Assembly (NCBI RefSeq): GCF_900215205.1
Contig: NZ_OBDY01000001.1
Coordinates: forward strand, 62,001 to 126,000
Direction: 5' to 3'
DNA length: 64,000 nucleotides
From: Paractinoplanes atraurantiacus
GTDB taxonomy: Bacteria > Actinomycetota > Actinomycetes > Mycobacteriales > Micromonosporaceae
The notes beneath the pieces were generated by a model. That model made no database searches and had not been told where the DNA came from. It saw nothing but the letters and a program-made list of their open reading frames with translations. Of this stretch, positions 27,358 to 35,105 are shown in pieces. The number at the start of each line of letters is the position of its first letter. Within the stretch, counting starts at the first letter, position 1. Both the position numbers and the translations under genes were made by a program.

Positions 27358-28763
27358 CGCGGGGCCAACGGGAAGCACGTGCCGTCGATCAGGAGCCGGC
27401 CCTCGGCCACGCGCGGGCGCAACCGCACCCACAGCCCGCGGCCGGGGAGCTCGGCGTCGGCCGGGAAGCCGCCCAGCGCGGCGGCCCAGGCCGCTTCCAT
27501 ACCGTCGTACGACAAAGGGTTCTCGCCTGTCGAATCCACGACCATGAGCCGGCCGTCCTGGCCGGTGGCCACGGTGAAACGGCCGGTGGCCAGGCGCCGG
27601 GTCAGCTCGTCGAGCTCCATCTCGGTGCGGCGCTCGCCGGTGCGGTCGACCACCATGCCGTCGCAGACCGTCGTCCCGTCGGCCATCCGGTGCGGCCGGC
27701 CGTTCCCGTGCAGGCGGCGCCGCTCGCCGTCGTGCCGGATCACCGTGCCCTGCCAGCGCCAGGGCTGAAGGGTCAGCACGGTCTCGGTCACGCTCCGGAC
27801 GAACGACTCCCGGTCCTCCTCGGCGACGATGTCGGTGATCAGCGCCGGGTCGATCATCACCGCGCGCGGGTCCAGGCCGTAGATCTCGCGGCAGCCCTCG
27901 GAGACGAAGGTGAACGACTGACCGCCGTCGGGCGCGATCCGGAACTGGAACAGCATGCCGGGGGCGTTGTTGACGGTCGCGCGGAAACGGCGCTCGCTCT
28001 CGCCGAGGGCGGCCTCGCTGCGGCGGCGGTCGGTGTCGTCGATGGCGATGGCGCAGACGCCGTAGACCGAACCGTCGGGGTCGGTCAACGGGAAGCGCGT
28101 CACCACGTACTGCCGGATCTCGTCGCCGAACGGCACCTCCTCGAGACCGGTGACCGCCTCGCCGGTGGCCGCGACCTGCTGGTTGCTGCGACGGCCGGCG
28201 AGCGCCACGGCGTCGGGCAGCACGTCGACGTCGAGCCGGCCGACCAGGTCGGTGGCCGAGACGCCGAAGACGCGCTCGTACTCGCCGTTGACGAACAGGA
28301 AGCGCCCGTCCCGGTCCTTGGCCGAGATCATGGCCGAGGTGTGCTCGAGGATCGAGCTGACCAGCGTGGTGGTGCGCTGCAACTGCTGCTGCGAGTGGTG
28401 CCACTCGGTCCGGTCGGACAGGAAGGCGCAGTAGCCGTCGGCGACCGCGTTGATCACCATCGAGACGAGCAGCTCGGAGCCATCGCGGTGGCAGGCCGGC
28501 ACCTGCACCTGCGTGCCCGGCCAGGCGTCGTCGCCGGCGACCAGGCGCCGGGCGAAGCCGGCGGCGTGCGCGGCCCGCAGCGGGGCCGGGACGATGGTGT
28601 CGGCCAGCGACCGGCCCAGCACCTCGGCCCGGTCCCAGCCGAAGAGGCGTTCCGCGGCCGGGTTCCACTCGCGGATCACACCGGCCCGGTCGATCTCGAC
28701 GAAGGCCAGCGAGGTCGCCCGCAGGGCGCCGGAGGCAGCGATCGAGGAGTCCGCAGCAAGCAT
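27354..28763 (-). CDS. Multi-PAS sensory protein coupled to the EAL protein
   Basis: 469 residues. Three PAS-type units are visible: ~20-125 (FVEIDRAGVIREWNPAAERL, GWDRAEVLGR), ~135-255 (ISAKDRDGRFLFVNGEYERV, GVSATDLVGR), and ~265-390 (APGMLFQFRIAPDGG, FVSEGCREIYGLDP). A C-terminal ~85-residue domain has no recognised output motif; there is no kinase or cyclase domain. The gene overlaps the EAL gene start, so this protein probably forms the sensory half of a two-gene c-di-GMP module. No haem or flavin ligand can be assigned by eye. Confidence 0.75.
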   Translation of the reverse strand: MLAADSSIAASGALRATSLAFVEIDRAGVIREWNPAAERLFGWDRAEVLGRSLADTIVPAPLRAAHAAGFARRLVAGDDAWPGTQVQVPACHRDGSELLVSMVINAVADGYCAFLSDRTEWHHSQQQLQRTTTLVSSILEHTSAMISAKDRDGRFLFVNGEYERVFGVSATDLVGRLDVDVLPDAVALAGRRSNQQVAATGEAVTGLEEVPFGDEIRQYVVTRFPLTDPDGSVYGVCAIAIDDTDRRRSEAALGESERRFRATVNNAPGMLFQFRIAPDGGQSFTFVSEGCREIYGLDPRAVMIDPALITDIVAEEDRESFVRSVTETVLTLQPWRWQGTVIRHDGERRRLHGNGRPHRMADGTTVCDGMVVDRTGERRTEMELDELTRRLATGRFTVATGQDGRLMVVDSTGENPLSYDGMEAAWAAALGGFPADAELPGRGLWVRLRPRVAEGRLLIDGTCFPLAPR

Positions 28764-28813
28764 GGTGGTTTGATCGGCGGCCGACGGACCTGTCTGAGGA
28801 TTCCGGACCGCCT

Positions 28814-29473
28814 TCAGCCCCGCCCGCCGGCCCGGACGATCCCCGACTCGTAGGCGAAGACGACGGCCTGGACGCGGTCACGAAGGCCCAGTTTCATCAG
28901 GACCCGGGCCACATGGGTCTTCACGGTGGCCTCGCCGACCGCCAGCGCCGCGGCGATCTCGGCGTTCGAATGGCCCCGGGCCACCAGGCGCAGCACCTCG
29001 GCCTCGCGCGGGGTGAGCCCGTCGAGCTCGGCCGGTGGGCGCGGGCCCGGCTGCGCGGCGAAGGCCGAGATGACCCGGGTGGTGATGGCCGGGTCGAGCA
29101 GGGCCTCGCCGGCCGCGACGACCCGGATCGCCGTGATCAGGTGCTCGGGGGAGGAGACCTTGAGCAGGAAGCCGCTCGCCCCGGCCCGCAGCGCCCGGTA
29201 GAGGTTCTCGTCGGTGTCGAACGTCGTCAGCATGATCACCCGGGGCGGCTGCGGCGCGGTGAGCAGGGCGCTCGTGGCGGCCAGGCCGTCCTGGCGGGGC
29301 ATGGCGATGTCCATGAGTACGACGTCGGGCCGGATCCGCCGGGCCAGCCCGACCGCCTCGGCGCCGTCGCCGGCCTCGCCCACCACGGTCATGTCGGGCT
29401 CGGTCTCGATCACCATCCGCAGCCCGGCCCGCACCATCCGCTGGTCGTCGGCGATCACCACGGTGATGCTCAT
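28814..29473 (-). CDS. NarL/FixJ-family response regulator
   Basis: 219 residues from the ATG at 29473, which overlaps the kinase stop (ATGA); a longer open frame upstream is in the kinase gene. Receiver domain: VVIADDQRMVRAGL, phosphoacceptor D in VLMDIAMPRQDG, K in GFLLKVSSPEHL. C-terminal LuxR-type helix-turn-helix: LTPREAEVLRLVARGHSNAE, VKTHVARVLMKLGLRDR. Partner of the adjacent histidine kinase. Confidence 0.92.
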   Translation of the reverse strand: MSITVVIADDQRMVRAGLRMVIETEPDMTVVGEAGDGAEAVGLARRIRPDVVLMDIAMPRQDGLAATSALLTAPQPPRVIMLTTFDTDENLYRALRAGASGFLLKVSSPEHLITAIRVVAAGEALLDPAITTRVISAFAAQPGPRPPAELDGLTPREAEVLRLVARGHSNAEIAAALAVGEATVKTHVARVLMKLGLRDRVQAVVFAYESGIVRAGGRG

Positions 29474-30609
29474 CGCAGCGCCACCACGGGTAGCGGAAGC
29501 CGGCACGTCACCGCGAAGCCGCCCCCGGCCCTCGGCCCAGCGGTCAGGTCGCCACCGAAGAGCGCGGCCCGCTCCCGCATCCCGATCAGCCCGTGTCCCC
29601 GCGTGACCGGCGCGGCGCGGCCGCCGTCATTGACGATCGCCAGGTGCAATCCGTCCGGGCGGAAGGACACCGTCACGGTCACCGGGGACGGGCCCGCGTG
29701 GCGCAGCACGTTGGTCAGGGCCTCCTGCACGATCCGGTAGGCCGACATGTCGATCGCCGGGGGCACCGGCACCGGCTCGCCCTCCCGTCTCACCGTCACC
29801 GTCAGTCCCGCCTCGCGCACCTGCGCGATCAGCTCGTCGAGCCGCTCCAGCCCGGCCGGCGGCTCCGCGCTCTCCGCGTCCTCGCCGCGCAGCAGGCCCA
29901 GCGTGCGGCGCAGCTCGCCGACCGCGTCCCGGCCGGACGACTCGATCGTGTGCAGCAGCTCCCGGTCGACCGGCAGCCCGGCGTCGAGGCGGCGCCGCAC
30001 CACACCGGCCTGAATCACCATCACGGTCACGCTGTGCGCCACCATGTCGTGCAGCTCGCGGGCGATCCGCACCCTCTCCTCCATGACCGCCTCGCGGGCC
30101 AGCTGTTCACGGACGGCCGCGCGGGCCGACGCGGCGTCGGCGGTGCGGCGCGCCTGCACCGCGAGGACGACCCCCAGGGCGTACGGCGCGAGGGGAAAGA
30201 AGATTGCGGCCATCGGGTCGCCCGGATCGGAGATGAGGTAGACGGCGAACGTCACCGCCATCAGCCCGGCGCCGATCAGGCCCCGGCGGTCGCGGCCCGT
30301 CGGCGGCACGCAGCGGCCCACCGTGTACGCGGCGATCATCTCGGCCACCAGCTGCCAGAGCCGGAAGTTGACCGTCGCCTCGCCCGCGATGGTCGCCGGC
30401 TCGTAGAAGACCGGCAGCGGCCCGATCACGTGCGGCAGCATCGTCAGCAGCGGAAACAGCCGCCGTACGAGGATCAGCACGGCGAACAGGGCCAGCAGCC
30501 AGGGCCACCACCATCCGGGCATCCGGATGAAGTACTCCTCGGCCAGGGCGAACGCCACGAAGCCGCCGGCCACCACGGCGTCCATCGGCCGCAGCCGGCG
30601 CAGGATCAT
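29470..30609 (-). CDS. NarL-type sensor histidine kinase (HisKA_3)
   Basis: 379 residues. Four to six transmembrane helices occupy residues ~10-155, followed by HisKA_3 with the phospho-histidine in IARELHDMVAHSVTVMV and an HATPase ending HGLIGMRERAALFGG. The ATG at 30609 has no clear ribosome-binding site; an in-frame ATG eight codons on is possible. It is divergent from a membrane protein gene at 30766, a likely target given the shared 156-bp promoter region. Confidence 0.9.
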   Translation of the reverse strand: MILRRLRPMDAVVAGGFVAFALAEEYFIRMPGWWWPWLLALFAVLILVRRLFPLLTMLPHVIGPLPVFYEPATIAGEATVNFRLWQLVAEMIAAYTVGRCVPPTGRDRRGLIGAGLMAVTFAVYLISDPGDPMAAIFFPLAPYALGVVLAVQARRTADAASARAAVREQLAREAVMEERVRIARELHDMVAHSVTVMVIQAGVVRRRLDAGLPVDRELLHTIESSGRDAVGELRRTLGLLRGEDAESAEPPAGLERLDELIAQVREAGLTVTVRREGEPVPVPPAIDMSAYRIVQEALTNVLRHAGPSPVTVTVSFRPDGLHLAIVNDGGRAAPVTRGHGLIGMRERAALFGGDLTAGPRAGGGFAVTCRLPLPVVALR

Positions 30610-30765
30610 GCGTCGACGCTACGGCCGCCGGCGTCGTCACCGAACCCGCCGCGAGGATGACAAGCGGTCCGCCGCGCGGCGGACCCGAGATCCTTCCGTG
30701 TACGGGTTACCGCGCGGCCCGCCGTTCGTAGCGTCCCCTCCCAGACAACAAAGGGGGAGGAAGCG

Positions 30766-32070
30766 ATGTGGCGTAAGGCGACGGCGGCGTGCCTGGTGCT
30801 GGCACCGGTGGCGCTCGCGGTGGCGACCGGGGTCGATCCGGCGCTCGGCGAGGACCAGGGGTACGGGGTCTATCGACAGCACCCGGACGCGACGCTGTGG
30901 CACGCGGTGCTGCTGCACTGGGCGTGGGTGATGCTGGCGGTGGGGTTCATTGGGCTGCTCCTGAGGATCAGGGGGCGCGGCTCGGTGCCGGCGGCGATCG
31001 GCTGGGTGGCCACGCTGCTCGGCCTGGTGACGTTCTCGGGGCTGATGGCCTTCGACATCGGACTGTTGGCGCTGGAGCAGCAGCCGACGCTGACCGACGC
31101 GCAGCTCGCGGCCTATGACGATCAGATTGGGTCGTACGCCTGGGCACAGTGGGGCTGGCAGGTGCCGGGCATCCTGGGCTGGGCGTTGGCGCTGATCGTG
31201 GTGCCGCTCGCGGCGGCCTGGGCCCGGGTGATCAGCTGGTGGGCGGCCGGGCTGGCGCTGGCCGGTACGGCGCTCTACCTGCTCTTCGCCATCTCCCCGG
31301 TGCCGCTGTGCCTGACCGGCCCGGTGGTGCTCATCGTCGCCTACACCCTGGCCGCCCGGCAGTCGCTCGCGCCATCTGAAACGGCGCTGCCGGACGGCCC
31401 GGCGCTTGCGCCATCTGAAGCGGCGTTGCCAGGCGGCCCGGCGCTTGCGCCATCTGAAGCGGCGTTCCCGCGCCGGGCCGGTCTCGTGTGCCTCGTGGCG
31501 GCGCCGCTGTCGTTCGCGATCGGCATGGCGACCGTGCCGCCCGGATCCGGCGATTCGTCGACCTATGCCAACCATCCGGGGCTGGCCCAGGCCAGCGCGT
31601 TCTTCCTGCATCTGGCCTGGGTGCTCTTCGTGCCGGCGGTCACCGCGGTCGCCGAGCGGGGCGGCCGGTTCACGAGGGCGGCCGGATTCGTGACCGTGCT
31701 CGCGCTGATCAACTTCAGTGCGCTGATGCTCGGCGACTACACCGATCTGGCCGCGCGGCAGGCCCTCGGCGACCCGGTTGCGGACCGGGCCATGGCGCTG
31801 ACCGACGGATATGCGCTTTTCACTCTCGGGTGGGCCATGCCGGGGATGGTGCTGTCGCTGCTCGGGCTGATCGCCGTGGCGATCGGGGCGGCGCGTGACG
31901 GACTGGTCCGCTGGTGGGTTCCGGCCTTGGTTGCCGCCGGATTCGCCGGTTTCTTCATGCTTCCGTTCGGGCCGCTGGGGGTTCTCGGCCCGGCGGTCCT
32001 GGTGGTGGGTTTCGGGTTGCTGGGTGCGGCGCTGAGGCGTACGCCGACGGCCGAACCGGTCTTGACCTGA
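30766..32070 (+). CDS. Polytopic membrane protein made of two homologous halves
   Basis: 434 residues with GGGGGAGG before the ATG. About twelve transmembrane helices arranged as two similar halves: HPDATLWHAVLLHWAWVMLA ... WGWQVPGILGWALALI in the first, and NHPGLAQASAFFLHLAWVLF ... LGWAMPGMVLSLLGLI in the second. The cytoplasmic or external linker (~residues 200-240) is built from 13-residue repeats (ALAPSEAALPGGP). Function unknown; no transporter motif recognised. Divergently transcribed from a two-component system that may control it. A perfect hairpin follows at 32081-32110. Confidence 0.7.
   Translation: MWRKATAACLVLAPVALAVATGVDPALGEDQGYGVYRQHPDATLWHAVLLHWAWVMLAVGFIGLLLRIRGRGSVPAAIGWVATLLGLVTFSGLMAFDIGLLALEQQPTLTDAQLAAYDDQIGSYAWAQWGWQVPGILGWALALIVVPLAAAWARVISWWAAGLALAGTALYLLFAISPVPLCLTGPVVLIVAYTLAARQSLAPSETALPDGPALAPSEAALPGGPALAPSEAAFPRRAGLVCLVAAPLSFAIGMATVPPGSGDSSTYANHPGLAQASAFFLHLAWVLFVPAVTAVAERGGRFTRAAGFVTVLALINFSALMLGDYTDLAARQALGDPVADRAMALTDGYALFTLGWAMPGMVLSLLGLIAVAIGAARDGLVRWWVPALVAAGFAGFFMLPFGPLGVLGPAVLVVGFGLLGAALRRTPTAEPVLT
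31363..31469 (+). repeat. 39-bp in-frame tandem repeats (2.7 units) in the linker
   Basis: Units start at 31363, 31402 and 31441, the last incomplete. Units two and three are identical over the first 26 bases; unit one differs at a few positions. The length is a multiple of three, so copy number changes only lengthen the linker between the two membrane halves. Confidence 0.85.
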
Positions 32071-32080
32071 ACCACCGCGG

Positions 32081-32110
32081 ACCCGGCCGGGGTGGCGGCC
32101 CCGGCCGGGT
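32081..32110. terminator. Terminator hairpin after the membrane protein gene
   Basis: Perfect 12-bp stem (ACCCGGCCGGGG, 32081-32092, with 32099-32110) and a TGGCGG loop, ten bases after the stop codon. It separates this gene from the Roco-TIR gene that follows 35 bp later. Confidence 0.8.
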
Positions 32111-32144
32111 GTCCTGACTGGACGCGACCGGATAAATTCGGCCG

Positions 32145-34811
32145 GTGGACGCGGGGCAGTTGTGGCTCTATCGCGAGAAGATCGATCCGGCCGGCGTGAC
32201 CGAGGTGTCGATCGGCCCCGACACGCCGCCGGCCGCGCTGCGCCATCTGGCCGGTGCCGCCCCGCTGAGCCTGACCAAGTTGACGATCGGCGACGAACGC
32301 GCCCGCCCGGATCTCACCTGGCGCTATCTGCCCAACCTGGTCCGGCATCTCGACGACATCATCGGCGGCTCGCCCGAGCTGCGCGAGCTGACCATCGCCA
32401 AATGCCCGATTCAGCGCATCCCGGATTCGGTGGCCGGCCTCGCCGGTCTCCGTACGCTCGTGGTGTCCTGGACCGGCATCGACCGCGTGCCCGACTGGGT
32501 TTTCGAGCTGCCGTCGCTGACCGGTCTCGGCCTGGCTCACAACAACCTGACCGAGCTGCCGCCGAGCGTTGCCGCGGCGAACCGGCTGATCGATCTCGAC
32601 CTCGGGTTCAACAAGTTCGCCGAGGTGCCCTCGGGCATCTGGGCGCTCACCGGCCTCGAGCGGCTCACCATGCAGGGCTGCCCGCTGGAGAAGATCCCGC
32701 CCGACATCCTGCGCCTGCCCGCGCTGACCGAGCTCGTGCTCGGCCGCCGCGGGCGGGCCGGCATCACCGTGCCGCCGCCCGAGGTGGTCGCCCGCGGCCT
32801 CACCGCGATCAAGAGCTACTGGGCGCAGGAGCAGGCCTCCGGCCTCGACTTCCTGGCCGAGGCGAAACTGCTCATCGTGGGTGAGCCGGGCGCCGGCAAG
32901 ACCACGCTGGCCAAGAAGATCCTGGACGCCGGCTACGCGCTCGACCCCGACGAGGGCTCGACCCAGGGCATCGGCGTCTTCTCCTGGCGGTTCCCGTCCG
33001 GTGTCCGGGCCGGCGACGGCCTGATCGAGCGGGATTTCCGGGTCAACGTCTGGGATTTCGGCGGCCAGGAGATCTACCACGCCACCCATCAGTTCTTCCT
33101 GACCAAGCGCTCGGTGTACGTGCTGCTCTGCGACGAGCGCAAGGAGGACACCGACTTCCACTACTGGCTCGACGTGATCAACCTGCTCAGCGCGGGCAGT
33201 CCGCTGATCATCGTGCAGAACCGCAAGCAGGGGCGCGGCCGCCCGCTCGACCTCGGCACCCTGCGCCAGGAGTACCCGAACCTGGTCGGCACCCTGGCCG
33301 TCGATCTGTCCAGCAACGACGGTCTGGCGGAGCTGCTCACCCGCGTACGACGGGAACTGGAATTGCTGCCGCACGTGGGCAGCGCCTTGCCCAAGACCTG
33401 GCAGAACGTGCGGCTGGCGCTGGAGGCGGACGAGCGCAGCCACATCTCGGCCGAGAAGTTCTTCGAGATCTGCGCGGCCGAGGGCTTCACCCGCGAGGAG
33501 GACATGCGCCAGCTCGGCGGCTATCTGCACGACCTCGGCGTGTGCCTGTTCTTCCAGGACGACCCGCTGCTCGGCAAGACCGTCATCCTCAAGCCGGAGT
33601 GGGGCACCACCGCGGTCTACCGGGTGCTCGACGACCCGCTGATCATCGAGAGCCGGGGCGTCTTCGACCCGGCCGACCTGCGCCGCATCTGGCACGAGCC
33701 CGCCTATCAGTCGATGCAGGGCGAGCTGTTGCGCCTGATGGGGCGGTTCTCGCTGTGTTTCACCGTGCCCGGCACGACCACCTATGTGGCGCCGCAGCTG
33801 CTCTCCGGCCAGCGCCCGTCCTACCGCTGGGACGAGCCCGGTGATCTGACGTTGCGCTACGACTACGACGTCATGCCCAAGGGCATCGTCCGGCGCCTCA
33901 TCGTCGAGCTGCACGATCTGATCGAGGGAAACGCGGTTTGGCGTACGGGCGTGGTGCTCCGCTACGACGCCGGGCGGGCCGAGGTGATCGAGGATCACCA
34001 CCGGCGCCGGCTGCTCATCCGCCTCGCCGGGCGCGACCCGCGGGTGATGCTGTCGGTGATCGACCGGGCGCTGGCCACGATTCACCGGTCCTTTCCGGAC
34101 ATCCGGTTCGAGCGGTTCCGGCAGTGCGACTGCCCGGTCTGCGCCGGTGCGGACGAGCCGACCATGTTCCCGGTGCGCGAGCTGGAGGACTTCGCCGTCA
34201 CCGGTGATCTGATCCAGTGCCGGAACAGCCGCCGGATGATGGACCCGGCCGTGCTTTTGAGCGAGCTGTGGAAACGCGCGGAAGTGGAGGCGGCGCAGCC
34301 GGCCGGGCCGGCCGAGGTGTACGTGTCGTACGAGCGCTCCGAGCCGGCCGGCGAGCTGGTCGCGGCCATCGAGACGACGCCGGGCGTGCTCCTCGTCCGC
34401 CGCGACCCCGACGAATTGCGCTATCGCGACGCCGTTCAGCGGTTCCTGCGCTGGCTCGGCCCCCGGAAGATCGTCGTGGTGGTGCTGGACGACGCGTACG
34501 TCAAGAGCCGCACCTGCATGTTCGAACTCACCGAGATCGCCGAACGGCCGGACTTCGCCAAGTACGTCTTCGTGCTCGCCGACGACGCGCTCCTGGAACC
34601 GCTGGGCCGGGTGCGCTACGCGCGCTATTGGGAGGACAAGCGGGTGGAGCTGCTCCGGGAGGCCGAAGCGGCCGGCCTGATCGAGGCGGTGCGCGACGAC
34701 GTGCTGCTGTACGAGAGGTTCCGCGACACGATCGCCCGGATCACCGACCTGCTCGTGGGGATGAACACGACGTCGCGCGACGAGCTCCTCCAGGCGCTCA
34801 GTGATCTCTAG
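32145..34811 (+). CDS. LRR-Roco (ROC-COR) GTPase with C-terminal TIR domain
   Basis: 888 residues, GTG start. Residues ~85-215 are leucine-rich repeats (LRTLVVSWTGIDRVPDWV, LTGLGLAHNNLTELPPSV). Residues ~240-410 are a Ras-of-complex (ROC) GTPase: P-loop VGEPGAGKTT at ~246, switch II DFGGQEIYH, VIVQ-type base motif IIVQNRKQG in which the usual aspartate of NKxD is absent. The COR-like region follows (EKFFEICAAEGF, LGVCLFFQDDPLLG, ILKPEWGTTAVY). Residues ~722-885 are a TIR domain: EVYVSYERS at the start and a conserved acidic motif SRTCMFELTEI, with E794 placed as the NADase glutamate. Roco-TIR proteins are thought to act in signalling or immunity; here NAD+ cleavage after a LRR-sensed trigger is inferred. 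Confidence 0.85.
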   Translation: MDAGQLWLYREKIDPAGVTEVSIGPDTPPAALRHLAGAAPLSLTKLTIGDERARPDLTWRYLPNLVRHLDDIIGGSPELRELTIAKCPIQRIPDSVAGLAGLRTLVVSWTGIDRVPDWVFELPSLTGLGLAHNNLTELPPSVAAANRLIDLDLGFNKFAEVPSGIWALTGLERLTMQGCPLEKIPPDILRLPALTELVLGRRGRAGITVPPPEVVARGLTAIKSYWAQEQASGLDFLAEAKLLIVGEPGAGKTTLAKKILDAGYALDPDEGSTQGIGVFSWRFPSGVRAGDGLIERDFRVNVWDFGGQEIYHATHQFFLTKRSVYVLLCDERKEDTDFHYWLDVINLLSAGSPLIIVQNRKQGRGRPLDLGTLRQEYPNLVGTLAVDLSSNDGLAELLTRVRRELELLPHVGSALPKTWQNVRLALEADERSHISAEKFFEICAAEGFTREEDMRQLGGYLHDLGVCLFFQDDPLLGKTVILKPEWGTTAVYRVLDDPLIIESRGVFDPADLRRIWHEPAYQSMQGELLRLMGRFSLCFTVPGTTTYVAPQLLSGQRPSYRWDEPGDLTLRYDYDVMPKGIVRRLIVELHDLIEGNAVWRTGVVLRYDAGRAEVIEDHHRRRLLIRLAGRDPRVMLSVIDRALATIHRSFPDIRFERFRQCDCPVCAGADEPTMFPVRELEDFAVTGDLIQCRNSRRMMDPAVLLSELWKRAEVEAAQPAGPAEVYVSYERSEPAGELVAAIETTPGVLLVRRDPDELRYRDAVQRFLRWLGPRKIVVVVLDDAYVKSRTCMFELTEIAERPDFAKYVFVLADDALLEPLGRVRYARYWEDKRVELLREAEAAGLIEAVRDDVLLYERFRDTIARITDLLVGMNTTSRDELLQALSDL

Positions 34812-35046
34812 CGAAGCCCGTGCCGCCGCAGGCGTCGCACATGGTCGCCGGGGTGTGCTCGTCGCGGAAGCCCTGGCCGTCGAAGTCGAGCGTCCGCTGG
34901 GTGCCGCCGCCGGCCCAGCCCGTGCCGTGGCAGCGCACGCAGCGCCGCCGGGCGGCCGTTGTCGTGGTTGCGGCGCGCTTGAGCAGCATTCGCGCGACGA
35001 CGGCGGCAACGATCATCAGCAGGATGAGAAGTAGTAGCCACTTCAT
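34798..35046 (-). CDS. Small membrane-anchored CxxCxGxG zinc-finger protein
   Basis: 82 residues. One N-terminal transmembrane helix (WLLLLILLMIVAAVVARML), a threonine-rich spacer, then two DnaJ-type half fingers, CVRCHGTGW and CDACGGTGF, which together can bind zinc. The GTPase gene on the opposite strand ends inside its last 14 bases. It is convergent with that gene and divergent from the HerA-like gene, so it shares a promoter region with the latter. A scaffold or chaperone-like role is a guess. Confidence 0.7.
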   Translation of the reverse strand: MKWLLLLILLMIVAAVVARMLLKRAATTTTAARRRCVRCHGTGWAGGGTQRTLDFDGQGFRDEHTPATMCDACGGTGFARDH

Positions 35047-35105
35047 GGGTACATCTTCTTCTCTGGTTGACTGATTCGAGCGACCACACGTCTGCGGATG
35101 GTGAG

